From Pseudomonas faucium (GTDB lineage: Bacteria; Pseudomonadota; Gammaproteobacteria; Pseudomonadales; Pseudomonadaceae): 64,000 nt of DNA. Of this stretch, positions 46,086 to 57,455 are shown in pieces (the stretch's first letter is position 1; every line of letters begins with the position of its first letter). A program made the position numbers and the translations under genes. The notes beneath the pieces were generated by a model. It did not search any database. It had not been told where the DNA came from and saw only the letters and a list, made by a program, of their open reading frames with translations. The DNA lies in contig NZ_BQIP01000012.1 of NCBI RefSeq assembly GCF_021602585.1, positions 62,001 to 126,000 of the forward strand, given 5' to 3'.

Positions 46086-46495
46086 GCCACCCCTAATGCC
46101 CTTGAATGATTGTCCCGGATCATTCTTGCATCGCACGGATGCCTTGAATGACCCTGACGTATGTGGGCCGTGTGGTAACGCTGGCCCTTTGTTCTCATGC
46201 ACGCTTGTGCACAGGTCTATTCCTTCCGTCAGGCCGGCCTGCGGAACAGCAAACTAAGGGCGGAACGACATGTCATTAAGGCGCCCATGTTGAGCAGGGC
46301 GCCCGGCGTTGACCTGTAGTGCACCGTCCATGGCCGCAATTGTCGTGCGTCACCTGCAAGTGTTGAAACAGCGAAGCGCTCCACGACCCGGTCCTTTGCC
46401 AGCGCGAGCATATTACCACCAAGTCTGGGGGCGCCTTGTGCAAACTGCTGCGTCAACCCACTGGGCGCCCGCGCCGACAACCCAGTTCCACAGGC
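46086..46495. other. Long gap inside the O-antigen operon, no confident gene
   Basis: 410 bases separate the fnlA-like gene from the GT4 gene, although most other genes of this operon overlap or nearly touch. A short minus-strand open frame at 46229-46480 has no recognisable family and no good SD. I see no transposase or terminator. The space may be a deletion scar where fnlB/fnlC-type genes once stood. Confidence 0.5.
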
Positions 46496-47506
46496 TCAGG
46501 TGTCGAGCGCCGACCTGACAAATTCGAGTTTCAACAGCAAGGCCTTGATCCCTTCGACATCGAGACGTTCGGTATTGTGAGACGTGTAATCATCACCGCT
46601 CGAAATATCCGGCTCGCCTTCGACAAAGTATTTTTTGTAGTTAAGGTCACGGTTGTCTGCAGGAACCCGATAGTAACGCCCCATGTCTTCGGACTTGGCC
46701 ATTTCTTCGCGGGACAACAGCGATTCGTACAGTTTTTCACCGTGTCGCGTGCCGATCACCTTGACCTCGGTCCGCCGCTTGAACAACTGCTGCAGCGCTT
46801 CTGCCAGTTCGCCCACGGTCGAAGCTGGGGCCTTCTGGATGAAGATATCACCCTGCTCGGCATGCTCGAAGGCGTGCAGCACCAAGTCTACAGAGTCTTC
46901 AAGCGACATCAGGAAGCGTGTCATTGACGGGTCGGTCACCGTGAGGTGCTCGCCCCGCTTAAGTTGTTCGATGAACAAAGGGATCACCGAACCTCGAGAC
47001 GCCATAACATTGCCATAGCGGGTCGCGCATACTACCGGCCCACCGACCGGGATTGCCCGGGACTTGGCGACCATTATTTTTTCCGCCATAGCCTTGGAAA
47101 TGCCCATGGCATTGATGGGATAAACGGCTTTATCGGTGCTGAGCACCACCACGCGTTTCACACCGTTCGCCACCGCCGCGCTCAAAACATTTTCGGTGCC
47201 GATGACGTTGGTCTTGACCGACTCCATCGGATAGAACTCGCATGAAGGCACCTGCTTCAACGCCGCCGCATGGAAGACGAAATCGACGCCGACCATTGCC
47301 TGCGCCAGGCTTTGGTAATCGCGTACGTCACCGATGTGGAACTTGACCTTGTCATTGCCCAAGGCAATGCGCATGTCTTCCTGTTTCTTCTCATCGCGGC
47401 TGAAGATGCGAATTTCGCGAACACCTGTGTTCAGAAAACGCTTCAGCACGGTATTACCAAAAGAACCGGTACCGCCGGTGATCATCAAAACCTTGTTATC
47501 AAACAT
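46496..47506 (-). CDS. wbjB: UDP-GlcNAc 4,6-dehydratase/5-epimerase (FnlA/WbjB/CapE-like)
   Basis: A 336-residue SDR. The N-terminus MFDNKVLMITGGTGSFGNTV, the KQVPSCEFYPMES segment, and the active site AVYPINAMGISKAMAEK with methionine in place of tyrosine identify the CapE/FnlA/WbjB group, which makes the L-configured 4-keto intermediate for UDP-L-FucNAc. The pathway normally needs a reductase (WbjC/FnlB) and a C2 epimerase (WbjD/FnlC), neither of which is present in the window. GGGAAG lies before the ATG. Confidence 0.9.
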   Translation of the reverse strand: MFDNKVLMITGGTGSFGNTVLKRFLNTGVREIRIFSRDEKKQEDMRIALGNDKVKFHIGDVRDYQSLAQAMVGVDFVFHAAALKQVPSCEFYPMESVKTNVIGTENVLSAAVANGVKRVVVLSTDKAVYPINAMGISKAMAEKIMVAKSRAIPVGGPVVCATRYGNVMASRGSVIPLFIEQLKRGEHLTVTDPSMTRFLMSLEDSVDLVLHAFEHAEQGDIFIQKAPASTVGELAEALQQLFKRRTEVKVIGTRHGEKLYESLLSREEMAKSEDMGRYYRVPADNRDLNYKKYFVEGEPDISSGDDYTSHNTERLDVEGIKALLLKLEFVRSALDT

Positions 47507-47625
47507 GTGCTTCCCATCATGAATAAAGAAAGGAGCCTCGCCACCAAACAGCTCGAGACTCTCTGTCCACCGGTATATCCAACAGCCCTCACTGCGTGCA
47601 TGCGAGGGCCCCGCAACAGCAACTT

Positions 47626-49134
47626 CTACCGCCCGAGCTTACGCCGCGCCCAGCCGATCAACAGTTTGGTTTCACGTACTCTGCACGCGTACAACGCTGC
47701 GAAGTAACACCCCGCGAACGGTATGCACAGCACCAGCCACAGGCTCGACAGGTAGGCATCCATCACGCGCAACAGGGCAAACGCGAACGCCAGGCATGCG
47801 AGGGCGATGCACAAACTTCGGAGGTTCGGGCGCAACAACGCAATGCCTGCCTCGCGCTTTACGAAATAAGCGCCCAACATGAAGCTTAGGACAGTTGCAA
47901 ACACCACCGCCCATGCCAGCCCCTGCAAACCGAACGTTCGGTAGGCGAGCAGGCTGATCGCCAAGTTCAGGAGCAGCGACGCAAGCGAGATGATGAACGG
48001 CCTCGAGGTATTGCCACAGGAAAAGAAGACGCGATTGAGCAGATCCCGGACTAAGGCGAAAGGAACGGCCAACAGGATCACCGACAAAACGCCTGCGACA
48101 CGGGCAACGTCCGCCTCGGAAAACTTGCCTCGCATGAACAGGAGTTCGACGATCGGGTGGGCATAGAAGATCATGAACAGCACGACGGGCAGCGCACAGA
48201 GGAAGATGATGCGCAGGCAGAGATTCAAGTAGTCGTCCAGGCCATCACCGTCATCCCTGGCGACCAGCGCGGCGATTTTTGGAAACAACGTGGCCGTGAG
48301 AAACACCAGAAAAATAGACAGGAAGATCAGGTTCAGCTTGCCTGCATACCCCAACACCGAGATGGCCCCGGCCCCGAGTTGAGAGGCGAAATACACGCCC
48401 ACGTAACTGTTGACTTGCTCGACATAGAAGGACAAGGCTGCCGGCACAAACAGCATCAGCAGGCCTGGCCCCTTCAACGGCTCAGCGAAGGCGGCAAAGT
48501 TGAGGGTAAAGTAGCGACGGCTAGTCCAGGCATTTGCCACCATCAGCAGCAACCAAGCCGCCACGCCCAGGTACAGTATGTGCGTCAACCCGGACGACGC
48601 ACTAAACAGTACCAGCCCCAGGCAGAACATCATATTGTTGACCAGCGGCACAATATAACTGGGTAACGGCCGCTTGTGTACGGTCTGCAGTGCATTGAGA
48701 AAAGCCACCACGGTAGACAAGGCAAAGGTCAACGCCACAATTCCCAGATAGTCGCCCGCCAGCGCCTTCACTTCGCGGCTCGCCGCGCCTGCAAATAATT
48801 CCACAAGTGGCTGCGCACCCACCGTCACGCCGGCGCCCAACACCACAGAGATGGCCAGGAAAAATGCCAGGACACGCGTCAGGTTGGCATCTGTCTGGGC
48901 ACGATCATTAGCCGACAGCAAGCGGGAGTACAGCGGCACGACCAAGACTGGAATGGATGAGTACACAGCAATGTACAACAGGGACGCAATTGAGTTAGCC
49001 AGGAAATAACCGTCAGTGACAGCCGATACACCGTAGTAATAGGTGAAAAGAATGTCCTTGAAGAACCCGCTCAGTTTACCGAGCAGGATCAGCAGAAAAG
49101 CCAACAACGCATAACTGAAGAGCCGCACTTTCAT
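47626..49134 (-). CDS. MurJ/MviN-type flippase acting as Wzx
   Basis: A 502-residue protein with about fourteen membrane helices of the MOP exporter superfamily. The segments SGFFKDILFTYYYGVSAVTDGYF and LLFMRGKFSEADV match the MurJ (lipid II flippase) branch rather than classical Wzx/RfbX. Located between wzy and sugar genes, it most likely flips the undecaprenyl-linked O-unit. The ATG overlaps the wzy stop (ATGA). The housekeeping murJ should be elsewhere on the chromosome. Confidence 0.88.
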   Translation of the reverse strand: MKVRLFSYALLAFLLILLGKLSGFFKDILFTYYYGVSAVTDGYFLANSIASLLYIAVYSSIPVLVVPLYSRLLSANDRAQTDANLTRVLAFFLAISVVLGAGVTVGAQPLVELFAGAASREVKALAGDYLGIVALTFALSTVVAFLNALQTVHKRPLPSYIVPLVNNMMFCLGLVLFSASSGLTHILYLGVAAWLLLMVANAWTSRRYFTLNFAAFAEPLKGPGLLMLFVPAALSFYVEQVNSYVGVYFASQLGAGAISVLGYAGKLNLIFLSIFLVFLTATLFPKIAALVARDDGDGLDDYLNLCLRIIFLCALPVVLFMIFYAHPIVELLFMRGKFSEADVARVAGVLSVILLAVPFALVRDLLNRVFFSCGNTSRPFIISLASLLLNLAISLLAYRTFGLQGLAWAVVFATVLSFMLGAYFVKREAGIALLRPNLRSLCIALACLAFAFALLRVMDAYLSSLWLVLCIPFAGCYFAALYACRVRETKLLIGWARRKLGR

Positions 49135-50468
49135 TGCCCTGTCGCCTCACCCTGGCGCAACGGGGTGCGCAAGGCAACTGCCCGATTGCGCGAGAGCAGC
49201 CAGCCCAGCAGCAGCACCACCAACACCATCACGCCTGACAGGCTGTGCATGAGCTGATTGTTGGAGTAACTGAAAACCAGCCCCATCGAAAGGTAGATGA
49301 ACAGTGGCCCGGAAAAAGGATTGGAGGCGGCCACAGCCTGCAGCCATACGCGCGCATAGACATAGGCGAAAACCGGCGTGAGCAACACGACGCCTGGGAA
49401 TGTAAAGTCCGAGGCCATCCAGGCAAACAACGAGTGCCACTTGTCGAATTCCCAACCATAGACTTCGCCGACACGATAGGGGTAGGTGTGTTCCAGTACC
49501 GCACCGCTGGCCCCCGTGAAAATTTCGACGATACGCCCGAGCGAATAGGAGTTACCGACCAGATAAGACCATTCGAAGGGAAGTGTCAGACTCAGGTAGA
49601 GCCCATTGAGGCCGTTGGTGAAGTAACCAAGAAAAATACCCAGGGCCAGCGCATAATCTTCGCCGACCACACCAATCACCCAGGACTCGTAGTTCCAATA
49701 AACCAGGGGGTGAACCTTTTCGTAGATGTTGTCGATGCTGATGCCAGCCGCCTGATAGCGCTGCCGGAGAATTTCAACGAACAGGAAGAACACCACACAA
49801 CCAAACACCCCACCCACCACCGCAGACCACAGTTTTACCCGCAGGCGGCGCGCGGCAGCGTTGATGGCAAACAGGAAGAAGCTGAAGATCACCAGATCGC
49901 CGAGATACTTTTGTTTGCCTACGCCCAGCACGTTTACCAGCAAATAGGTCATCACGATGAATAAGAAGGTGGTTTTGCCAAGCCGTCCCATCACCGAGTA
50001 GTAGTAGAAGCCGAATAGCAACGCCAGGGTAATGAATACCTGGAGGAAGATATTGAGAATATAGGCGGCGTCGACGGTCGCCTGGCCGCGCTCATAACCT
50101 TCATAGCCCGCCACATAGCTTTCACCAATGCCATCCAGGGACAAACCACCGCCGGATGAAATGAACCCGTACCACTGCACCACCGAGGCGACTGCGGCAA
50201 ACAGCAACAACAGCTTGACGAGGCGGTTGACCCGGAACAGCGCGTTGAGCCGCCCGGCCTGGGTATCCACCAGTAGATTGTAATCACCGCGGGCGCCCAT
50301 CAAGAAACCGACAGCGAATAGCACCAACATGGGCAACAGGAAAGTCATCAACAGCACGCTATCCATACCTTTGTATTCGATCGGCCCCAGGAAGAAACTG
50401 GCGAGGACGAAGACCGAATAGCCGATATATATATTGACGGGCAGATAACGGTAACTGAACCATTTCAT
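49131..50468 (-). CDS. wzy: O-antigen polymerase (Wzy-like)
   Basis: A 445-residue polytopic protein with about ten membrane helices and a large central periplasmic loop, as expected for Wzy. Sequence signals are weak, as usual for this family; the N-terminal VFVLASFFLGPIEYKG and the loop with YWNYESWVIGVVGEDYALALGIFLGYFTNGLNGLYLS fit the oligosaccharide-repeat-unit polymerase group. It would join O-units at the periplasmic face. It overlaps its neighbours on both sides by four bases. Confidence 0.85.
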   Translation of the reverse strand: MKWFSYRYLPVNIYIGYSVFVLASFFLGPIEYKGMDSVLLMTFLLPMLVLFAVGFLMGARGDYNLLVDTQAGRLNALFRVNRLVKLLLLFAAVASVVQWYGFISSGGGLSLDGIGESYVAGYEGYERGQATVDAAYILNIFLQVFITLALLFGFYYYSVMGRLGKTTFLFIVMTYLLVNVLGVGKQKYLGDLVIFSFFLFAINAAARRLRVKLWSAVVGGVFGCVVFFLFVEILRQRYQAAGISIDNIYEKVHPLVYWNYESWVIGVVGEDYALALGIFLGYFTNGLNGLYLSLTLPFEWSYLVGNSYSLGRIVEIFTGASGAVLEHTYPYRVGEVYGWEFDKWHSLFAWMASDFTFPGVVLLTPVFAYVYARVWLQAVAASNPFSGPLFIYLSMGLVFSYSNNQLMHSLSGVMVLVVLLLGWLLSRNRAVALRTPLRQGEATGQ

Positions 50469-51001
50469 GGCTTGTTGAAGATCCTTTTATAGGCGTCTAC
50501 TTTCGCCTGGCCATGCAAATGACCGATCTTCAGAGACTTGGCTTGCGCGCGCTGCAAGAAATCGTCTGTTTGCCCTACGACCCTCGCCGGGTTGCCCGCA
50601 ACAATGGTGCCGTCCGCGACTGAGCGGGTAACCACTGCATTGGCGCCGACAATGCAATTATTACCGATGTTGACGCTGGGCAGAATCAGTGCCCCCATGC
50701 CGATGAAGACGTTATTACCCACAGTAATTTCACCGGCCAACTCCAGGTCTGGTATTTCAGCCCTGAACGGCAAGGTGGACCCATCATGGCAGACGAAATG
50801 CGCGTTGATACTGATGAAGACATTGTCGCCCAAGGTCACCAGATAAGGCTCGGAGCTAAACATGGCGTAGCTCGAACCATAGATGGTGACGCGCCCTTTC
50901 ATGTTCACCCCTATGCGTCGGGCATAGGCACTAGGATCGTAGGCTGCATAGAACCTCCGAAACGGTACGGTGAATACCTTGGAAAGTCTGCCAAGCCCCA
51001 T
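50465..51001 (-). CDS. Left-handed beta-helix O-acetyltransferase
   Basis: A 178-residue hexapeptide-repeat acyltransferase of the CatB/WbbJ type. The isoleucine-patch repeats are visible (GDNVFISINAHFVCHD, ITVGNNVFIGMGALILPSVNIGNNCIVGANAVVTRSV), ending with NPARVVG. It probably uses acetyl-CoA to acetylate an O-antigen sugar in the cytoplasm. It starts one base after the glycosyltransferase stop and overlaps wzy by four bases. Confidence 0.92.
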   Translation of the reverse strand: MGLGRLSKVFTVPFRRFYAAYDPSAYARRIGVNMKGRVTIYGSSYAMFSSEPYLVTLGDNVFISINAHFVCHDGSTLPFRAEIPDLELAGEITVGNNVFIGMGALILPSVNIGNNCIVGANAVVTRSVADGTIVAGNPARVVGQTDDFLQRAQAKSLKIGHLHGQAKVDAYKRIFNKP

Positions 51002-51002
51002 C

Positions 51003-52196
51003 TCAAGCTCCTACTTCTTGCATAAATTCAGCCACGTGCGGCCGATAGTTGTCATAGTGGAACGTCTTCGATTCAAACGCCTGCTGCTTCATGGTGTCGA
51101 TCTCGGCGCGCGTCATCGCTAGCAGTGCCTCCACCACCCTGAGCTCGTCACCAGGCTTGGCGAGCACCACGCCGGCGCTGGCGGCAAAAGACTCCAGGCT
51201 GGGCATCTGGTTGGAAACGACCGGCGTCCCGGCACTGATCGACTCGGCCAGCTTGGACGGGAACCCGGCAAGCGTGACGCGGGTACGGTCACGGAAAAAG
51301 ATGCTGAAATCACTGCTGGCTATGCAGTTCAACACCTGCTGGTTGGGTTTTCGCCCGTGAAACTCCACGCACGCCAGCATGTCACTCAACATCTGTTCGT
51401 GTTCCGGGAACACCCTTAGGTAGTCGGCTTGGGTAATACCGTACACATCGAACCTGAACGCGCTGCCTTTACGGAACAAGGCATGGAACAGTTGGATGCA
51501 GGTATCCAGCCGCTCTTTCAGGTTCGTACGGGAGCGGTTGACCTTGCCTGCATCAAATGGCGAACCCACGTAGATGAAATGCACAGCACGCTCGTCAACC
51601 ACCAATGGCGGCGCCTTGAAGCGGTCGCCATCGAACAGCGTGGGTAATTCGACCGTCGCCTTGCCCCGACGCTGGTAAAAATCCGTCAGGTAACGACTGG
51701 TGGTAATGACCCCTTGGGTACGCGGGTGCACGACATGCATACGCAAGGTGGTGTCGACATACTTGATCAGCCGATAGGAAAGGCTGCCACCCGTCGCGTC
51801 ATACCATTCTGTCGCATCAGCCAAGGCTTTGATATCCAGGCGGCGGCACGCCTGCTGGATTCGCAGACTGGCCACTGCCGGATAGTTGTAGCAAATCGCT
51901 GCCACCGGTTTTACATCGCGCTCTGCGTTGAGCACATCCAGCACTGCGGGCAAGCCGACTAGATATTTCAACCATGCCAGGGTCCCGCGCGGGTAAGGTA
52001 CTGCCCAGCATTCGAACCCGGAATGATCGGAGCGCATAGCGGCGGAGCCGACCGGCAATGCGGTGTCGATGCCAATGAAGACCACCTCGTAGCCAAGGTT
52101 GCGCAGGATCTTGCCATTGGCCAGTACCCTCAGCGCCGCAGCATTCTTGTCTGGCAGTTCAAACCCGCCGATGTAGAAAACGGTACCCTTGCTCAT
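51003..52196 (-). CDS. Glycosyltransferase, GT-B fold
   Basis: A 397-residue protein. The N-terminus FYIGGFELPDKNAAALRVLANGK is a nucleotide-sugar glycosyltransferase-like start, and the C-terminal GFPSKLAESISAGTPVVSNQ carries the donor-site glutamate typical of GT4-like enzymes. The ATG at 52196 is chosen; a TTG at 52214 is in frame but less likely. It is followed directly by the acetyltransferase gene, so it should add one sugar of the O-unit. Specificity is unknown. Confidence 0.82.
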   Translation of the reverse strand: MSKGTVFYIGGFELPDKNAAALRVLANGKILRNLGYEVVFIGIDTALPVGSAAMRSDHSGFECWAVPYPRGTLAWLKYLVGLPAVLDVLNAERDVKPVAAICYNYPAVASLRIQQACRRLDIKALADATEWYDATGGSLSYRLIKYVDTTLRMHVVHPRTQGVITTSRYLTDFYQRRGKATVELPTLFDGDRFKAPPLVVDERAVHFIYVGSPFDAGKVNRSRTNLKERLDTCIQLFHALFRKGSAFRFDVYGITQADYLRVFPEHEQMLSDMLACVEFHGRKPNQQVLNCIASSDFSIFFRDRTRVTLAGFPSKLAESISAGTPVVSNQMPSLESFAASAGVVLAKPGDELRVVEALLAMTRAEIDTMKQQAFESKTFHYDNYRPHVAEFMQEVGA

Positions 52197-52273
52197 ATCT
52201 TCCCAAGCTTCCAATCAGTCCGGCAGTGCCGTTACCCGCACGCCTGCAGCGCTATGCCCTGCAGGCGGCGACT

Positions 52274-53296
52274 TCACATCAACAAGTTGATGTACCAAGG
52301 CATCGCCTTCTGAATCCCTTCCTTGATAGTGAACTCAGGCCGATAGCCCAGGAGGGTGCTGGCCTTGCTGATATCAGCCTGGGAATGGCGCACATCCCCC
52401 TCGCGGAACGCTCGGTACAGGGGCGCCTTGGTATAAGGAGCACCATTCTCGCCCAGTGCCTGCGCCAAATAGGCGAACAGATCGTTGAGCGTCGTCCGGT
52501 CTCCCACGGCGACGTTGAACACCTGATTCTGCGCAGCCTGCTGGCTGGTGGCGGCCAGCAGGTTCATCTGCACAACGTTTTCGATGAAACAGAAGTCACG
52601 ACTGGTTTCACCATCACCATTGATGTGCACATCGGCCTGCTCCAACATTGCGGACGTCCACTTGGGAATTACCGCTGCGTAGGCGCCGTTTGGATCCTGC
52701 CGCTTGCCGAAAACGTTGAAGTAGCGCAAGCCAATGGTCTGGAAACCATAGGTACGGGCAAACACTTCAGCGTATAGCTCGTTCACGTATTTGGTCACCG
52801 CATAGGGTGACAATGGCTTGCCAATACGGTCTTCGACCTTCGGCAACCCTGGATGGTCACCGTAGGTAGAACTGCTCGCGGCGTAGGTGAAGCTTTTAAC
52901 CTGCGCATCCCGAGCAGCGACGAGCATGTTCAGAAAGCCGTCGATGTTGGTGGCATTGGTGGTGATAGGGTCATTGATCGATCGCGGCACCGAACCCAGC
53001 GCGGCTTGGTGCAATACATAATCGACACCTTCGCAAGCCGCCTGGCAGTCCTGCAAGTTGCGGATATCACCTTCGATGAACTCGAAGGCTGCCCACTGTT
53101 CGGCGCTGACGTGCTGCTTCACTTCATCCAGGTTGTGCTGATGACCGGTGGCAAAGTTGTCCAACCCTCGTACCCGCTGCCCCAGAAGGAGCAAGGTTTC
53201 CAGCAGATTGGAACCGATGAAGCCGGCGACGCCAGTGATCAGCCAGGTCCGTGGCGACAATGGCAATTCAGAGACGAGCGTCTGGTAAGCACTCAT
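52274..53296 (-). CDS. wbpP: UDP-N-acetylglucosamine C4 epimerase
   Basis: A 340-residue extended SDR very close in length and motifs to WbpP/TviC, which interconverts UDP-GlcNAc and UDP-GalNAc. [12 protein letters not shown] is the NAD motif, [10 protein letters not shown] and [11 protein letters not shown] hold the catalytic serine, tyrosine and lysine, and [23 protein letters not shown] is characteristic of the group. AAAGG before the ATG at 53296 sets the start. It lies beside wbpO, forming the UDP-GalNAcA module. Confidence 0.94.
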   Translation of the reverse strand: MSAYQTLVSELPLSPRTWLITGVAGFIGSNLLETLLLLGQRVRGLDNFATGHQHNLDEVKQHVSAEQWAAFEFIEGDIRNLQDCQAACEGVDYVLHQAALGSVPRSINDPITTNATNIDGFLNMLVAARDAQVKSFTYAASSSTYGDHPGLPKVEDRIGKPLSPYAVTKYVNELYAEVFARTYGFQTIGLRYFNVFGKRQDPNGAYAAVIPKWTSAMLEQADVHINGDGETSRDFCFIENVVQMNLLAATSQQAAQNQVFNVAVGDRTTLNDLFAYLAQALGENGAPYTKAPLYRAFREGDVRHSQADISKASTLLGYRPEFTIKEGIQKAMPWYINLLM

Positions 53297-53353
53297 GTAG
53301 GCACCTTTAATTGATATCAATCGAGCAACTGGAAACGACGAGCGCGCGCCAAC

Positions 53354-54631
<1,278 letters not shown>

Positions 54632-54884
54632 GTTCATTCCAAGATGTTTTACGAATCCAAGCAGGACGGTAGCCAGGCAAGCCAGGTCACGTCCGACAAC
54701 AACTCCCATCACATCGAATTTGTAACGATGTGTAATTGGAGAGTTGCAACTCCAGTGGTTAATCCACCCGCCACTGCGCAAGCGGAAGCTCGTTTACTAA
54801 TAGGCAGGCCATTGATGCATCAGATTGCAGCAGGATTTAACGGCAGCCGGCATTAACGGGTAATACCGGCTCCAGGCGCCCTAT

Positions 54885-56234
54885 TTAAGCTTTGGCGGAA
54901 GGCAGCGCTTCTGCTGGCAAGATTTGCGCCACGGGCAAAATTTCCCCGCGCAATGCCTCGTTCTCGCGCGTACGCATGCGCATGGTATGGCGAATGAGCA
55001 CGAAGACCATGCCGATCAGCACGCCGATCGCCAGCCCCATGGCAATGACCAGCGACTTCTTGGGGAACACCGCGCGAAGCGGTTCAACCGCAGCTCTGTC
55101 GACGACCACCAGGCGCAGATCACTCATGTCAGTGTCGATGCTCAGCAAGCGGGCACGCTCCGCGCGCAAGCCCTCGATATTCTTGAGGAACAGTTCGTCG
55201 TTCTTGCGCTGTTCAAGGGCTTGAATCTTCCGGTTCTGCTCCAGCATCAGCAGCTCCTTGCGGATTTCCGAAACGCGCGGAGAAACGAAGTCATCAGACG
55301 AACGATTGCGCAGCGCCTGCTTTTCCGCCTCAAGCGCATCGGTACCCATGAAGTAGAGGGGGATCTGCTGGTTGTTGATTTCGGTACGAATCACGTTCGC
55401 ACCACTGTCAGCCTCGCTCATTCCCATGGAGGATGGCGTGCTCGGCTTTTTCAGACCCAGCGTGCGGGCAATCGATATCGCTTCGTTCAACAACGCAATC
55501 CGATCATCACGACGCTGCTTCAGCTGAACCCTGAGGGCGCGCAGCTCATCATTGAGCTGGGCACGCTTGAGCACATCGTCTTCGCGCAGCACGGCAATTC
55601 GGCTCTGTTTGTTGGCTTCATAATCGACCCGAACAACGGCCAACTGACCATCCAGTTCCTTGACCCGGTTGTCGATAATGACCTTGAGATCCTGGGAGAT
55701 CTGCTCGCGCTCCCGCTGTACCGCATACTGAACCAAGCCGTTGAGTACAGCCTTGCCGTCGACACCGGCAGGATAGCGCATGTCCACACCGATGAACTTC
55801 GCCAGCAAATTGGTCTTCTTCGGGTCAGGCTGTACGACTTTCAGCGCATTGCGGTTGAAATCCTCAAATGCCTGTTCCTGGGTCCGACCTGATTCGAGGT
55901 AGGCTGCCTGCAGCTCCTCGTTGGTGCGGAAGTACCCCAGCCGCGTATCGTAGCTGTCGAGCGAAGCTCCCAGCCGGTTGAGCGCTTGCTCCGGCGGCAG
56001 CTTGTAGATCTTGGTGCGGTTCAACGCATCCAGATCATTGATGGCGGCTGTGCGCAACAGCGTGCTGACTTCATATTCTGGCGTGACGAGGAATGCGTAA
56101 GCCGCAGCCACCAACCCCGAAGCCACGGCAACGGTGGCGATCTGGGCCTTTTTACGCCAGATCACCTGCAAGAGTGCAAGAAGGTCAACTTCGTCACGAA
56201 CTGAAACGGAGGGAATCGAAGAAATGCTAGTCAC
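54885..56234 (-). CDS. wzz: Wzz-family chain length determinant, longer copy
   Basis: A 449-residue polysaccharide co-polymerase. Membrane helices are at about 34-54 and 405-427, with a long coiled periplasmic domain between. The proline-containing region before TM2 (VEPLRAVFPKKSLVIAMG) is a Wzz hallmark. The start is a GTG at 56234 with AGG about eight bases upstream. There is no C-terminal kinase domain, so it controls O-antigen length rather than Wzc-type capsule export. Its larger periplasmic domain than the neighbouring copy suggests a longer preferred chain. Confidence 0.92.
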   Translation of the reverse strand: MTSISSIPSVSVRDEVDLLALLQVIWRKKAQIATVAVASGLVAAAYAFLVTPEYEVSTLLRTAAINDLDALNRTKIYKLPPEQALNRLGASLDSYDTRLGYFRTNEELQAAYLESGRTQEQAFEDFNRNALKVVQPDPKKTNLLAKFIGVDMRYPAGVDGKAVLNGLVQYAVQREREQISQDLKVIIDNRVKELDGQLAVVRVDYEANKQSRIAVLREDDVLKRAQLNDELRALRVQLKQRRDDRIALLNEAISIARTLGLKKPSTPSSMGMSEADSGANVIRTEINNQQIPLYFMGTDALEAEKQALRNRSSDDFVSPRVSEIRKELLMLEQNRKIQALEQRKNDELFLKNIEGLRAERARLLSIDTDMSDLRLVVVDRAAVEPLRAVFPKKSLVIAMGLAIGVLIGMVFVLIRHTMRMRTRENEALRGEILPVAQILPAEALPSAKA

Positions 56235-56390
56235 GCTTAAGCCTGCCAGTGAGTGAGTCTCCCCACGGGATAAGGCAAGACAACGCCGGCAATAGACAGG
56301 CGGAACCCTCCTTGGCCCGAATGGATGGAAGCCGGCATTATGCCATTTCTAGCATTTACTGACCATCGAAACGTGACAGTCAGGTGTCAG

Positions 56391-57455
56391 TCACGTCGCC
56401 ATGACACGCCCCCGTCGCCACCGACCTGCTCGAATGTCACGCATGACGGCAACAATCCCGCCCAGCACGACACCCAACAACACAGACATGGTGACTACCA
56501 GAACCCTGTTGGGACGCACGGGCCGGTCAGGAGACTCGATCGCCCCATCCTGGCGATATACAGCGATGACTGCAGGGTCGACACGCAACGAGCGATAGAA
56601 ACTGATGGACTCCTGGCGCTGACGCAAATCGTTGATGAACGGGTCATCCGACTGACGTGCGCGCAGGTTTTCAATTTCTGCCTCCAGCGCCTTGGCACCA
56701 CGCATATAGACCAATGATCCGTCCATACCAGCGGATACTTCACTGGAGAGGCTATTGGAAATGATCGGCGGCTTCTCAAGCCCCACTGACTCGGCGACTT
56801 TCAATGCCTCGTTGAGCTGAACCAGTTCATCCTCACGCTGCTTGCGTGCGCTCTCTCGGGCGGCAGTGATCTGCTGCTCCAGATTATCCGCCCTGACAAG
56901 GGCATCGGCCCGAGCATCCTTGATCACTTCACGCTTTGCCCGTTCACCTGCCATTTCCAGATAACGGACGACCCATTGCGCAGCGCTTTGGGAGTCGGGG
57001 TTATTGGCTATCACCACAAAGCGATCGGGCGCTTGCTTGCTGGCCGGCCCGACCGTCAGTGTTTCCTTGAACTTGTTGTACAGCGCATCCTGCGAGTCAT
57101 GACGTTTCTTTTCGGACAGGCTCGGCAGGTAATACGTGCGAAAAAACTCTCGACGCAAGGACTCTGACTGCAGATGGCGAAGATAGACACCGTAGACATC
57201 CTTGACCGAGAACGAACTCAAACCACTCCCCCCTCCCCGGCCATACTTCAGCTGAGCAATATCGTTCTGCGAAGGTGGTTGCACGAATACCTTGGCCTCA
57301 TAGACCGGAGTTGCCAGCAGAACGTAGGCACAGGCCCCTGCCGTTACCAACGCTGCAATGAGGAAGACCAACAGCTTTTGCCGCCAAATACCTTCCACCA
57401 GCTCGAACAGATCGATTTCATCACTCTCGACCAGGCGTGCTTGATCACTCTGCAT
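56391..57455 (-). CDS. wzz: Wzz-family chain length determinant, shorter copy
   Basis: A 354-residue Wzz with helices at about 30-50 and 320-340. The proline-rich stretch before TM2 (SPDRPVRPNRVLV) is typical. The N-terminal VEGIWRQKLLVFLIAALV and the loop TPVYEAKVFVQPPSQND follow the Wzz1 pattern of P. aeruginosa. It lies 156 bases upstream of the longer wzz in transcription order. Two different Wzz proteins usually give a bimodal distribution of O-antigen lengths. Confidence 0.93.
   Translation of the reverse strand: MQSDQARLVESDEIDLFELVEGIWRQKLLVFLIAALVTAGACAYVLLATPVYEAKVFVQPPSQNDIAQLKYGRGGGSGLSSFSVKDVYGVYLRHLQSESLRREFFRTYYLPSLSEKKRHDSQDALYNKFKETLTVGPASKQAPDRFVVIANNPDSQSAAQWVVRYLEMAGERAKREVIKDARADALVRADNLEQQITAARESARKQREDELVQLNEALKVAESVGLEKPPIISNSLSSEVSAGMDGSLVYMRGAKALEAEIENLRARQSDDPFINDLRQRQESISFYRSLRVDPAVIAVYRQDGAIESPDRPVRPNRVLVVTMSVLLGVVLGGIVAVMRDIRAGRWRRGRVMAT

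Noticed and set aside
46229-46480. 83-codon minus-strand open frame in the operon gap
   Set aside because: No family resemblance, no convincing SD, and it does not align by eye with WbjC or WbjD; reported only as part of the gap.
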